From Achromobacter aloeverae (GTDB lineage Bacteria; Pseudomonadota; Gammaproteobacteria; Burkholderiales; Burkholderiaceae_B), in the NCBI RefSeq assembly GCF_004121055.1, contig NZ_PYAL01000009.1, positions 62,001 to 126,000 of the forward strand: 64,000 nt of DNA, given 5' to 3'. The translations under genes and the position numbers were made by a program. The notes beneath the pieces were generated by a model. The model was not told where the DNA came from and ran no database searches. It saw only the letters and a program-made list of their open reading frames with translations. Each line of letters starts with the position of its first letter. Position 1 is the stretch's first letter. This document shows positions 1-8,259 of the stretch, piece by piece.

Positions 1-29
1 CGCCTAGGCCCCCTGGCTACGGACCCAAG

Positions 30-69
30 GGAAAAGACGGGGGCCGCAACCGCGGCCCCCGTCTTTTCC
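30..69. terminator. Bidirectional rho-independent terminator
   Basis: Perfect 18-bp inverted repeat (30-47 and 52-69) around the four-base loop AACC. The stem is G/C-rich at its centre, and its outer ends supply an A-rich left flank and a T-rich right flank, so it could work in both directions. It lies just beyond the bamD stop codon and probably ends bamD transcription on the minus strand and whatever enters from the left. Confidence 0.85.
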
Positions 70-110
70 TCGAATTCTCCTAGATCGAAGTGGCTTCGAT
101 CAGACAGATA

Positions 111-959
111 TCAGAACCAGCTCCAGGGATCCCACCACGACTGGTCCACCTTGAAGCCTTCCTTGGGGAACTTGCTGTTCGGATAGTTCTTGTCCATCAC
201 CCGCTGGGCATCGTTCTTCAGGTCCGGCATGTTCAACTTGTCGTAGGACAGGACCATGACGTACAGCGCTTCCTCGGTCGCCGGGGCGCCTTCGAAATCG
301 GTGATCACGGTCTGCGCCCGGTTGGCCGCCGCGACGTAGGCGCCACGCTCGTAGTAGTAGCGCGCCACGTGCACTTCGTTCATGGCGATGGCGTTGACCA
401 GCCACGCCATGCGCTGCTTGGCGTCGGGGGTGTACTTGCTGTCCGGGAAGCGGTTGACCAGCTCCGTGAAGGCGTCATACGACGCACGCAGGCCCTTGGG
501 GTCGCGCTCGCTGGGGTCCTGGCCGGTGATGTTGGTCATGAACGCGCTGGCCGGCGTGAAATTGATCAGCCCCTTCAGGTAGAGCACGTAATCCGTGCCC
601 GGGTGGTTGGGGTAGAGCTGCTGGAAGCGGTCGATGGCAGCGAGCGCCTGCTCGTTCTCGCCGTCCTTCCAGTTGATGTAGGCGACATCGATCAGGGCTT
701 GCTGGGCGTAGACGCCGAAGGGATAGCGGCTTTCCACCGCGGTCATACGTTCACGCGCATCCTTCCAGTTGCCCGCCGACATTTCCTGCTTGCCGTCGGC
801 ATACAGTTGCTCGGCGCTCCAGCCGGCGGTTTTGTCGAGTTTTGCGGTGGTCGTGCCGCAAGCGGCAAGGACCAGCGTGAAGAGCAAGACGAAGAAGGTA
901 CGCGCGACCGACCCGAATCGGGAGGCGTGGGTTGGATGGGCGGGAACGCGGAGAATCAC
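111..959 (-). CDS. bamD: Outer membrane assembly lipoprotein BamD (ComL)
   Basis: Lipoprotein of the BAM complex that folds beta-barrel proteins into the outer membrane. I place the start at a GTG (959) preceded by AAGGA. It gives 282 residues with a lipoprotein signal peptide whose lipobox LAAC puts the lipidated Cys at residue 34. The mature part is the alpha-helical TPR-like fold of the family (YADGKQEMSAGNWKDA, then FQQLYPNHPG and TELVNRFPDSKY). An upstream ATG at 1016 would add 19 residues but overlaps the start codon of the divergent rluD, so it is less attractive. A strong terminator follows the gene. The identity is firm; only the start is open. Confidence 0.93.
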   Translation of the reverse strand: MILRVPAHPTHASRFGSVARTFFVLLFTLVLAACGTTTAKLDKTAGWSAEQLYADGKQEMSAGNWKDARERMTAVESRYPFGVYAQQALIDVAYINWKDGENEQALAAIDRFQQLYPNHPGTDYVLYLKGLINFTPASAFMTNITGQDPSERDPKGLRASYDAFTELVNRFPDSKYTPDAKQRMAWLVNAIAMNEVHVARYYYERGAYVAAANRAQTVITDFEGAPATEEALYVMVLSYDKLNMPDLKNDAQRVMDKNYPNSKFPKEGFKVDQSWWDPWSWF

Positions 960-1014
960 GACGGTTGTTTCCTTGGTGTTAGCATGGCTGCGGTCGATTA
1001 TATGATTTGTCTCC

Positions 1015-1971
1015 ATGTCCGATATAGCCGCGAGCGCGGAATTCCCGTCCGATGACGAACCGCACACCTTGCGCCTCCCCCTGAACGCCCCCACCGACCG
1101 TCTCGATAAAGTCCTGGCCGGCCTGTTGACGGACCATTCACGCAGCCGCCTGCAGGGCTGGATCGAGGGCGGCCACGTGCTGGTCAATGGCGCGCCGGCC
1201 AAGGTGCGCCAGGCCGTCGGGCCGGGCGATATCCTGACGATCTGGGAGCAGCCAGCCCCTGAAAGCCTTGCTTACACCCCTGAACCGGTCGATTTCGGGG
1301 TGGTCGAGGCCAGCCCGGACTGGATCGTCGTGGACAAGCCGGCCGGCCTGGTCACCCACCCGGGCGCCGGCAACTGGACCGGCACGCTGCTCAACGGGCT
1401 GCTGTACCGTTATCCCGAGCTGGCCACGGTGGCGCGCGCCGGCATCGTGCACCGCCTGGACAAGGACACCTCGGGCCTGATGGTGGTGGCCCGGACGGAG
1501 CGGGCCCAGACCCATCTGGTGCGCCAGCTTCAGGCGCGCAGCATGGGGCGGGAATACCTGGCCCTGGCGCACGGGCAACTGGACGCCGGCGGGACGGTGG
1601 ACCGGGAAATCGGCCGTGACCCCCGCGTACCGGTCAGGATGACCGTGGACCGTCCCGTGGCGCCCAAGCAGGCCATTACCCATTACGAGCCGCGCCGGTG
1701 GGGGCTGGCCGACGGCGCCCCCGCCACCCTGGTGACCTGTCGCCTGGAAACCGGGCGCACCCACCAGATTCGCGTCCACCTGGCCAGCCTGGGACACCCC
1801 CTGTTGGGCGACGTGCTCTATGGCGGCCGCTGCGTGGCCGGCGCCGCGCGGCAGATGCTGCATGCCCGCGCCCTGCATTTCGACGACCCGGGCGGCGGCG
1901 GGGAGCGCGCCTTCGAGGCCCAGCCGCCGGCGGACATGCAGGCCGTCCTCGATGCCGTGCAATGGCGGTGA
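1015..1971 (+). CDS. rluD: 23S rRNA pseudouridine synthase RluD
   Basis: Isomerises uridines in helix 69 of 23S rRNA (positions 1911, 1915 and 1917 in E. coli), which supports late 50S assembly. The 318 residues begin with an S4 RNA-binding domain (about 25-80), followed by the RluA-type catalytic domain. The family motif HRLDKDTSG is present, with the predicted catalytic Asp at residue 149, and the RTHQIRVHL block lies near the C-terminus. It is divergent from bamD, a pairing found in many proteobacteria, and pgeF follows 47 bp downstream, probably co-transcribed. The length is normal for the family. Confidence 0.93.
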   Translation: MSDIAASAEFPSDDEPHTLRLPLNAPTDRLDKVLAGLLTDHSRSRLQGWIEGGHVLVNGAPAKVRQAVGPGDILTIWEQPAPESLAYTPEPVDFGVVEASPDWIVVDKPAGLVTHPGAGNWTGTLLNGLLYRYPELATVARAGIVHRLDKDTSGLMVVARTERAQTHLVRQLQARSMGREYLALAHGQLDAGGTVDREIGRDPRVPVRMTVDRPVAPKQAITHYEPRRWGLADGAPATLVTCRLETGRTHQIRVHLASLGHPLLGDVLYGGRCVAGAARQMLHARALHFDDPGGGGERAFEAQPPADMQAVLDAVQWR

Positions 1972-2018
1972 GCGGGGCGACCCGCGCAACATCTTGACGT
2001 CCCTCACAGGTAGCTTCC

Positions 2019-2828
2019 ATGCCACAGCAAGTCTCCGTTTCCGATACGCCCGTCCTGCCCGTGGTCTCCGGCCCATCCTGGCCCGGTCTGCGCTATTTCT
2101 GCACGACGCGCGGCGGCGGCGTGGGGCGCGCGCCGCACGATACGCTGAACCTGGGGCTGCGCGCGGGCGATGACCCGGAGTCGGTGCGGGAGAACCGTCG
2201 CCGCCTGCGCGCCATGCTGCCCGCCGAGCCCTTGTGGCTGCGGCAGGTCCATGGCAGCGAGGTCATCGACGCGGATACCCACCGTCCCGACGCCGCCGGC
2301 GACGATCCCGCCGCCGACAGCGCCGTCACCGCGCAAGCCGGCCGGGTGCTGGCCGTGATGGCGGCGGATTGCCTGCCGGTCATGCTGGTGGACAGGGATG
2401 CCACCGTGCTGGGCGCCGCGCACGCGGGCTGGCGCGGCCTGTCTGGCGGCGTGCTGGAAAACGTGCTGGCGGCCCTGCGGCGCAAGAATCCCGCGGCGAC
2501 GCAATGGCGGGCCTGGGTGGGGCCCGGCATCGGCCCGGCGGCTTTCGAAGTGGGCGAGGACGTGCTGCGCGCATTCACCGCCGGCGACGATGGGCAGGCC
2601 GCCGCGCTGTTTCGCCCGTATCCGGGCCGTCCCGGCAAATGGCTGGCCGACCTGGCCGGCCTGGCGGCCCTGCGCCTGCGCCGCGCCGGCGTGCAGGACG
2701 TACATGTCAGCGGCCTGTGCACCTACACCGACCGCGACCGCTTCTTTTCCTATCGCCGCGACGGCGCCACCGGCCGCATGGCCATGCTGGCATGGCTGCA
2801 ACCCGGCATTGCGGCGCAATACCCCTGA
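2019..2828 (+). CDS. pgeF: Peptidoglycan editing factor PgeF (YfiH, DUF152/laccase-domain)
   Basis: 269-residue member of the YfiH/DUF152 family, known as PgeF. In E. coli it removes L-Ser-containing precursors wrongly made by MurC; other homologues have been described as purine-nucleoside phosphorylases or polyphenol oxidases. Visible family motifs are the metal-site region DCLPVML, the HAGWRGL motif around residue 130, and the C-terminal CTYTDRDRFFSYRRDG. It follows rluD closely, the usual order in proteobacteria, so the two probably share a transcript. The exact biochemical role cannot be read from the sequence. Confidence 0.88.
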   Translation: MPQQVSVSDTPVLPVVSGPSWPGLRYFCTTRGGGVGRAPHDTLNLGLRAGDDPESVRENRRRLRAMLPAEPLWLRQVHGSEVIDADTHRPDAAGDDPAADSAVTAQAGRVLAVMAADCLPVMLVDRDATVLGAAHAGWRGLSGGVLENVLAALRRKNPAATQWRAWVGPGIGPAAFEVGEDVLRAFTAGDDGQAAALFRPYPGRPGKWLADLAGLAALRLRRAGVQDVHVSGLCTYTDRDRFFSYRRDGATGRMAMLAWLQPGIAAQYP

Positions 2829-2902
2829 GGTTACCCGCATTGACAGGTCCCGTGACCGCAATGCACCATCCCCGCGAAAGCCATTCATAACAAGGTGTCG
2901 AG

Positions 2903-4540
2903 GTGACAGCCCATCCATCCGCAGCATGGCCCATCCCCGTGGGCGTGGCGCCGGACGTTCTGGCCCAGATCCAGGCGGAATTCGCGCGCGATTGGCAGCG
3001 CCTGATGGACGATGCCCGCCAAGGCCAGCTTGCCGCGCCCACCGATCGCCGTTTCGCCGGCGACGCCTGGCGTGCCAGCGCGCAGCATTTGCTGATGGCG
3101 CATGCCTACCTGTTGTCGGCCAAGGCCATGGAACGCATGGTCGACGCCGCGGACGTCAGCGACGCGCTGCGCGCGCGGTTGCGCTTTTCCGTGATGCAGT
3201 GGGTGGACGCCATCGCGCCGTCCAACTTCCTGGCGCTCAATCCGGAGGCCCAGCAGTCCATCGTGGCGTCGGCCGGCAAGGCGCTGGACGTGGGAATGTC
3301 CAACCTGATCAGCGACTTGCGCAAGGGCCGCATTTCGCAGACCGACGAAAGCCAGTTCGAGATCGGCGTCAACGTGGCCACCTCGCCCGGGCAGGTCGTG
3401 TACGAGAACAAGCTGTTCCAGCTGATCCAGTACGCGCCCGGCACCGCCAAGGTTCATGAGCGCCCGCTGGTCATCGTCCCGCCCAACATCAACAAGTTCT
3501 ACATCCTGGACCTGCAGCCGGCAAATTCCTTCGTCCGCCACGCGGTGGATGCCGGCCTTACCGTGTTCATGGTGTCGTGGCGCAATCCGATGGCCGGCGA
3601 CGAGGACGGCACGGACCAGGCCACGTGGTCGGATTACCTGGACGAGGCCGTGCTGAAGGCCCTGGCGGTCGCCAGCGAGATCACCGGGCAGGACCAGGTC
3701 AATGCGCTGGGCTTCTGTGTCGGCGGCACCATGCTGGCCTCGGCGCTGGCGCTGGCCGAGGCGCGCGGCGAGAAGCCCGTGGCGGCCTTGACGCTGCTCA
3801 CGGCGCTGCTGGATTTCCGCGACACCGGCGTGCTGGATGTCTTCGTCGACGAGACCCATGCCCTGCTGCGCGACCGGCAACTGGGCGGCGGCGGCCTGAT
3901 GTCCGGCCGTGAACTGGCCACCACGTTCAGCTTCCTGCGTCCGAACGAGCTGGTCTGGAACTACGTGGTGGGCAATTACCTGAAAGGCCAGACGCCGCCG
4001 GCCTTCGACCTGCTGTTCTGGAACGCCGACGGCACCAATCTGCCCGGTCCGTTCTTTAGCTGGTATTTCCGCAATACCTATCTGGAAAACAATTTGAAGG
4101 TGCCTGGCCGCTGCACGGCGGCCGGGCAGCCGCTGGACCTGACCCGCCTGTCGATGCCGGCCTATATCTACGGGTCGCGCGAGGACCATATCGTGCCCTG
4201 GCCGTCCGCCTATGCCTCCACGCAATTGCTGCGCGGCCAGCGGCGTTTCGTGCTGGGCGCCTCGGGCCACATCGCCGGTGTCATCAATCCGCCCGCCAAG
4301 CAGCGGCGCAGCTATTGGGCGGTGGGCGAGGAAGCAGGGGGGGATGATTATCTGCCTGGCGATCCGGCGGCATGGTTCGAGCGTGCCACCGAACACGCCG
4401 GCAGTTGGTGGCCGGATTGGCTGGCCTGGCTGGCGCCGCATGGCGGCCACCTGGTCAAGGCGCCAGCCAGGCAAGGCAGCAAGGCCTACCCGCCGTTGGA
4501 GCCGGCGCCGGGCCGATATGTGAAAGTGCGGGCCATGTAG
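2903..4540 (+). CDS. phaC: Class I poly(3-hydroxyalkanoate) synthase PhaC
   Basis: Polymerises (R)-3-hydroxyacyl-CoA, mainly 3-hydroxybutyryl-CoA, into granule polyester in the cytoplasm. The 545 residues show the lipase-like box GFCVGG with the nucleophilic Cys near residue 272, the Asp of YGSREDHIVPW near 426, and the His of ASGHIAGV near 455, which complete the catalytic triad. The start is a GTG with only a weak Shine-Dalgarno, and the protein is slightly shorter at the N-terminus than the best-known class I enzymes (about 590). It is followed by phaB and phaR, so synthesis, monomer supply and control lie together. No phaA thiolase is in this window. Confidence 0.95.
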   Translation: MTAHPSAAWPIPVGVAPDVLAQIQAEFARDWQRLMDDARQGQLAAPTDRRFAGDAWRASAQHLLMAHAYLLSAKAMERMVDAADVSDALRARLRFSVMQWVDAIAPSNFLALNPEAQQSIVASAGKALDVGMSNLISDLRKGRISQTDESQFEIGVNVATSPGQVVYENKLFQLIQYAPGTAKVHERPLVIVPPNINKFYILDLQPANSFVRHAVDAGLTVFMVSWRNPMAGDEDGTDQATWSDYLDEAVLKALAVASEITGQDQVNALGFCVGGTMLASALALAEARGEKPVAALTLLTALLDFRDTGVLDVFVDETHALLRDRQLGGGGLMSGRELATTFSFLRPNELVWNYVVGNYLKGQTPPAFDLLFWNADGTNLPGPFFSWYFRNTYLENNLKVPGRCTAAGQPLDLTRLSMPAYIYGSREDHIVPWPSAYASTQLLRGQRRFVLGASGHIAGVINPPAKQRRSYWAVGEEAGGDDYLPGDPAAWFERATEHAGSWWPDWLAWLAPHGGHLVKAPARQGSKAYPPLEPAPGRYVKVRAM

Positions 4541-4628
4541 CATGGCCCTGATTCGATAACCGTAGCTGCACATCCGGAACGTATGTCCCCGGATTGAAGT
4601 ACCCCCGCGACAGAAACAGGAGAATTCG

Positions 4629-5366
4629 ATGAGCGATAAATTGGCATATGTGACGGGCGGCATGGGCGGCATCGGTACCGCGATTTGCCAGCGCCTGGCC
4701 AAGGACGGGTTTCGCGTGGTTGCGGGTTGCGGGCCTAGCCGCAATTACCAGCAGTGGCTGGACGAACAGGCGGCCCAGGGCTACACCTTCTATGCATCCG
4801 TCGGCAATGTGTCGGACTGGGATTCGACCCAGGCGGCGTTCGACAAGGTGCGGCAGGATCACGGCCATGTGGACGTGCTGGTGAACAACGCCGGCATCAC
4901 GCGTGACGGCTTGTTCCGCAAGATGTCGCTGGACGACTGGCGCGCGGTGATCGACACCAATCTCAACAGCCTGTTCAATGTGACGAAGCAGGTGCTGGAC
5001 CCCATGGTCGACCGCCAATGGGGGCGCATCATCAACATCAGCTCGGTCAACGGCCAGAAAGGGCAGTTCGGGCAGACCAACTACTCCACCGCCAAGGCGG
5101 GCATCCATGGCTTCACCATGGCCCTGGCGCAGGAAGTGGCCAGCAAGGGCGTGACCGTCAACACGATTTCGCCGGGCTATATCGGCACGGACATGGTGCG
5201 AGCCATTCGTCCCGACATGCTGGAGAAGATCGTCGCCACGATACCCGTGCGGCGGCTGGGCACGCCGGAGGAAATCGCCTCCATCGTGTCCTGGCTGGCT
5301 TCGGACCAATCGGGCTTCGCCACGGGCGCCGATTTCTCGCTGAACGGCGGCCTGCACATGCATTGA
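4629..5366 (+). CDS. phaB: Acetoacetyl-CoA reductase PhaB
   Basis: NADPH-dependent SDR that reduces acetoacetyl-CoA to (R)-3-hydroxybutyryl-CoA, the monomer used by PhaC. The 245 residues carry the nucleotide-binding TGGMGGIGT at the N-terminus, NNAG, and the catalytic Ser of INISSVNG with a YSTAK Tyr/Lys pair. The motif VNTISPGYIGTDMV is typical of PhaB rather than FabG. A good ribosome-binding site (AGGAG) precedes the ATG. It sits 88 bp after phaC and 112 bp before phaR. Confidence 0.93.
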   Translation: MSDKLAYVTGGMGGIGTAICQRLAKDGFRVVAGCGPSRNYQQWLDEQAAQGYTFYASVGNVSDWDSTQAAFDKVRQDHGHVDVLVNNAGITRDGLFRKMSLDDWRAVIDTNLNSLFNVTKQVLDPMVDRQWGRIINISSVNGQKGQFGQTNYSTAKAGIHGFTMALAQEVASKGVTVNTISPGYIGTDMVRAIRPDMLEKIVATIPVRRLGTPEEIASIVSWLASDQSGFATGADFSLNGGLHMH

Positions 5367-5478
5367 GCGGATGGGACGTCTTCCCCGCGGCGCCAGGCCA
5401 GGCGTCGCGCGGGACGATGACTTCGGACAACCTCTTTTCTCATAAGTACAACGCGATCGACCCAAGCTGGGGACAACC

Positions 5479-6039
5479 ATGACGCAAACGCAAACAGGCG
5501 CGGCGACCCGCCTGATCAAGAAATATCCGAATCGCCGTTTATACGACACGCAGACCAGCACCTACATCACACTGGCCGATGTCAAGCAGCTGGTGCTGGC
5601 TTCCGAGAACTTCCAGGTGGTCGACGCCAAGAGCGGCGAAGACCTGACCCGCAGCATCCTGCTGCAGATCATCCTGGAGGAAGAGGGCGGCGGCGTGCCC
5701 ATGTTCTCGTCGAACATGCTGGCGCAGATCATCCGCTTCTACGGCAACGCGATGCAAGGCATCATGGGGTCCTACCTGGAAAAGAACATCCAGGCCTTCA
5801 TGGAAATCCAGGAGCGCATGGCCGAACAGTCCAAGGGCCTATACGGCAGCCAGTTCGGGCCCGAGGCCTGGACCCAGTTCATGAACGGCCAGACGCCGAT
5901 GATGCAGAACATGATGAACAGCTATATCGAGCAGAGCAAGAACCTGTTCGTGCAGATGCAGGACAAGATGCAGGACCAGACCCGCTCGATGTTCTCGAAT
6001 TTTCCATTCCCGGGAAATACGCCGAATAATCGCAAGTAA
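5479..6039 (+). CDS. phaR: Polyhydroxyalkanoate synthesis repressor PhaR
   Basis: Granule-binding DNA repressor that represses phasin and its own gene until PHB granules titrate it. The N-terminal DNA-binding domain is unmistakable: RLIKKYPNRRLYDTQTSTYI, followed by ITLADVKQLV. Two PHB-accumulation regulatory segments follow (LLQIILEEE; then an amphipathic Met- and Gln-rich helix region about 100-180 that should bind granules). The length of 186 is typical. It closes the phaC-phaB-phaR block and is followed by a clear terminator. Confidence 0.95.
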   Translation: MTQTQTGAATRLIKKYPNRRLYDTQTSTYITLADVKQLVLASENFQVVDAKSGEDLTRSILLQIILEEEGGGVPMFSSNMLAQIIRFYGNAMQGIMGSYLEKNIQAFMEIQERMAEQSKGLYGSQFGPEAWTQFMNGQTPMMQNMMNSYIEQSKNLFVQMQDKMQDQTRSMFSNFPFPGNTPNNRK

Positions 6040-6072
6040 GCCTGTCCGGGCCGGCTGCGCGCCGGCGGCGCG

Positions 6073-6106
6073 AACGGCCGGCCATGTCCGGCCGTTTATG
6101 TTTTCT
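6073..6106 (+). terminator. Rho-independent terminator after phaR
   Basis: Nine-base perfect arms AACGGCCGG (6073-6081) and CCGGCCGTT (6088-6096) around a six-base loop, followed by the T-rich run TATGTTTTCTT. It ends the pha transcript and separates it from the iron-uptake operon. Confidence 0.85.
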
Positions 6107-6349
6107 TGACACGCGCCTTGCTAAGGTTGCAGGCGCGACGGATGTATTACCATCCCGTGTCGCGTCACTAAACCCTGCTCCCGACCCCGGCTTATGCGGC
6201 CCTTTTTAAGGCTATGGTAAGCTTCGTGCGTTAGTCTTATGCGAACGGTTCTTGTTTGCATTATTCTTGTGGTTTCGGAATGATGAATGGGAACGGTGTG
6301 CAAGACTGATGGTCTATTGGTCGGTGCATAACCAGAAGGAAGATCTCTC
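6107..6349 (+). promoter_or_regulatory. Leader and promoter region of ftrABCD
   Basis: No gene is visible in these 243 bases. The stretch is clearly more A/T-rich than its surroundings, especially 6190-6300, and must hold the ftr promoter. A TTGACA hexamer lies at 6106-6111 but has no good -10 partner at 16-18 bp. Related Bordetella ftr operons respond to iron through Fur and to acid pH. AT-rich candidate half-sites occur around 6255-6290 (GCATTATTC and AATGATGAATG), but I cannot point to a convincing 19-bp Fur box. GGAAG at 6339-6343 is the likely ribosome-binding site. Confidence 0.5.
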
Positions 6350-6886
6350 ATGATGAAGAAGGCCTTGGCCCTGGCTGCCGGGATTGTGTTCTCGAGCGCG
6401 GCGCTCGCCGCGGAATATCCGATAGGCAAGCCGGTGGAGAAGGGCGGCATGGAAATCGGTGCGGTGTATCTGCAGCCGATCGAAATGGACCCGCCGGGCG
6501 TGATGCGCCCCGCCAAGGACTCGGACGTGCACCTGGAAGCCGACATCCATGCGCTGGCCAACAATCCCACCGGTTTTCCGGAAGGCGAGTGGATGCCCTA
6601 CCTGGTGGTGAAGTATGAACTGCGGAAGCAGGGCAGCCAGAACGTGATCAAGGGCATGCTCATGCCCATGGTGGCGAACGACGGCCCGCACTATGGCGAC
6701 AACGTCAAGCTGGACGGCCCGGGCAAGTACCACCTGAAGTACTACATCGCGCCGCCGACGGCGGACAGCATGAGCCATTTCGGCCGCCACATCGACAAGG
6801 AAACCGGCGTGGGTCCGTTCTTCCAGCCTTTCGAGCTGGAATATGACTTCGTCTATGCCGGCACGGGCAAGAAGGGCGGCTACTGA
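6350..6886 (+). CDS. ftrA: Periplasmic iron-binding P19-family protein FtrA
   Basis: Periplasmic component of a ferrous-iron importer, homologous to Campylobacter P19, E. coli FetP and Treponema Tp34. A 20-residue signal peptide (MMKKALALAAGIVFSSAALA) is followed by EYPIGKPVEKGGMEIGAVYL, a hallmark of the P19 family. Metal-site residues of the family are visible in the Met/Glu-rich start, in DSDVHLEADIHA and in HFGRHID. The length of 178 is standard. It is the first gene of ftrABCD; its stop codon overlaps the ftrB start (TGATG). The role is inferred from the family and from the characterised Bordetella operon. Confidence 0.92.
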   Translation: MMKKALALAAGIVFSSAALAAEYPIGKPVEKGGMEIGAVYLQPIEMDPPGVMRPAKDSDVHLEADIHALANNPTGFPEGEWMPYLVVKYELRKQGSQNVIKGMLMPMVANDGPHYGDNVKLDGPGKYHLKYYIAPPTADSMSHFGRHIDKETGVGPFFQPFELEYDFVYAGTGKKGGY

Positions 6887-7239
6887 TGAAGGCACGCCGA
6901 TCGCTCCTGGCATCGGCGGCCCTGCTGCTGGCCCTGGCCAGCGCGGGCGCGCCGGCGCTGGCTGATGAACTGCCCACGTTCCAGTTGACCTTCAAGGCCG
7001 ATGGAACGTTCGAACCGCAGCGGCTGGAAGTACCGGCGGGCCGCTTCAAGATAGAGTTGAGCAACGAGAGCAAGGAGCCGGTCGAGTTCGAGAGTATTCC
7101 CTTGCGCAAGGAAAAAGTGCTGGGACCCGGCGTGAAGTCCTTTGTCGTCATTACGATTTCGCGGCCCGGCGAATACCCCTTCTTTGATGATTTTCATCAG
7201 GACGTGAAGGGCACGCTGGTCGTCAAACCCAAGGAATGA
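6886..7239 (+). CDS. ftrB: Periplasmic cupredoxin-like protein FtrB
   Basis: Small secreted protein of 117 residues with a signal peptide that ends near ALAD and a single cupredoxin-type beta-sandwich (FQLTFKADGTFEPQRLEVPA, then PGEYPFFDDFHQDV). In the proposed Ftr mechanism it helps oxidise Fe(II) before the ferric ion passes through FtrC. A classical type-1 copper ligand set is not obvious: I see one His in the DDFHQD segment and no Cys in the mature chain. It is translationally coupled to ftrA and lies 31 bp before ftrC. Confidence 0.88.
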   Translation: MKARRSLLASAALLLALASAGAPALADELPTFQLTFKADGTFEPQRLEVPAGRFKIELSNESKEPVEFESIPLRKEKVLGPGVKSFVVITISRPGEYPFFDDFHQDVKGTLVVKPKE

Positions 7240-7270
7240 AGCGGTCCGCCGCGCGCGGACCGGTAGTGCC

Positions 7271-8131
7271 ATGGAACAGGTTTCTTTTATCGTCTGGCGC
7301 GAAAGCGTCGAAGCCCTGCTGGTCGTAGGCATTCTGTACACCTGGCTGCGCGCCTCTCCCGAGGGGCGTCGTGGCCTGCCTTATCTGTGGGGCGGCGTGG
7401 CCGCGGGCCTGGCCCTGGCGTGCGCGCTGGCGTTGGTGCTGCTGGGCGTGTCGTCGTGGTTGTCGGACGAAGGCCAGGAGTGGTTCCAGGCCGGCATGGC
7501 ACTGGTGGCCTGCGCGCTGGTGGTGCAGATGGTGTTGTGGATGAAGAAGCACGGCCGCACGCTCAAGCGCGAGCTGGAGACCGGTGCGCGCGATACCGTG
7601 CAGAACGATAACTGGTGGGGCCTGCTGCTGCTGGTCGCCATCGCCGTGGCGCGCGAAGGCAGCGAGACCGTGGTGTTCCTGTATGGCACGGTCTCGGCCG
7701 GGGAGGCGTCCGGCGGCAAGGCGGCGCTGGCGCTGGCGGGCCTGGGCGGCTTCGTCGCGGCGCTGCTGACGTTCTGGCTGCTGCAACTGGGCGGCCGGCT
7801 CATCACATGGCGGCGCTTCTTCGCCCTTACGGAATTCCTCTTGCTGTTGCTGGCGGGCGCCCTGTTGATCGGCGGCCTGGACCACCTGATTTCGTTGGGC
7901 GTCGTGCCGCCGCTGGTCGATCCCATCTGGGACAGCAGCTGGTTGCTGAGCGACAGCAGCGGCATAGGCAAGATATTGGCGGACTTCGCCGGATACCGCG
8001 CCTATCCCGCGCTGGTCTCGGTGCTGGCGCTGGCGGTGTACTGGGTCGGTATCTGGCTGACCCTGCGCGTGATCGACGCCAAGGCGGCGCGGGCGCGGAT
8101 ACAGGCCGACGCGGCGAAACAGGCCGGCTGA
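7271..8131 (+). CDS. ftrC: FTR1-family iron permease FtrC
   Basis: Inner-membrane iron permease of the FTR1/EfeU family. The 286 residues form about seven hydrophobic helices and contain two REXXE iron-translocation motifs: RESVE at residues 10-14 and a second one, REGSE, near residue 130. Members of this family move ferric iron formed by a partner oxidase. Here the partners are FtrA and FtrB in the periplasm and the FeS protein FtrD. A 128-bp gap with two inverted repeats separates it from ftrD. Confidence 0.93.
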   Translation: MEQVSFIVWRESVEALLVVGILYTWLRASPEGRRGLPYLWGGVAAGLALACALALVLLGVSSWLSDEGQEWFQAGMALVACALVVQMVLWMKKHGRTLKRELETGARDTVQNDNWWGLLLLVAIAVAREGSETVVFLYGTVSAGEASGGKAALALAGLGGFVAALLTFWLLQLGGRLITWRRFFALTEFLLLLLAGALLIGGLDHLISLGVVPPLVDPIWDSSWLLSDSSGIGKILADFAGYRAYPALVSVLALAVYWVGIWLTLRVIDAKAARARIQADAAKQAG

Positions 8132-8138
8132 ACGAAGG

Positions 8139-8212
8139 GGGGTGATATCACCCCACGCCCGGCCGGGGCGCGAGCGCCCGGCCAGGACCTGGCTGTTAAA
8201 GTCTGGGACTTT
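8139..8212. repeat. Two inverted repeats between ftrC and ftrD
   Basis: The gap contains a perfect 16-bp palindrome GGGGTGATATCACCCC (8139-8154) and a second inverted repeat AAAGTC-TGG-GACTTT (8198-8212). Neither is followed by a T-run, so neither looks like a simple terminator. They could be protein-binding sites, an mRNA processing structure, or a secondary promoter region that sets the ftrD level. Confidence 0.5.
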
Positions 8213-8259
8213 GGTAATACGACGCGCACCGGACGCGGGGCGCAAGGCAGGTTAGTACG

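Noticed and set aside
6107-6349. Defined Fur box before ftrA
   Set aside because: AT-rich half-sites are present but none matches the 19-bp consensus well enough to place a site.
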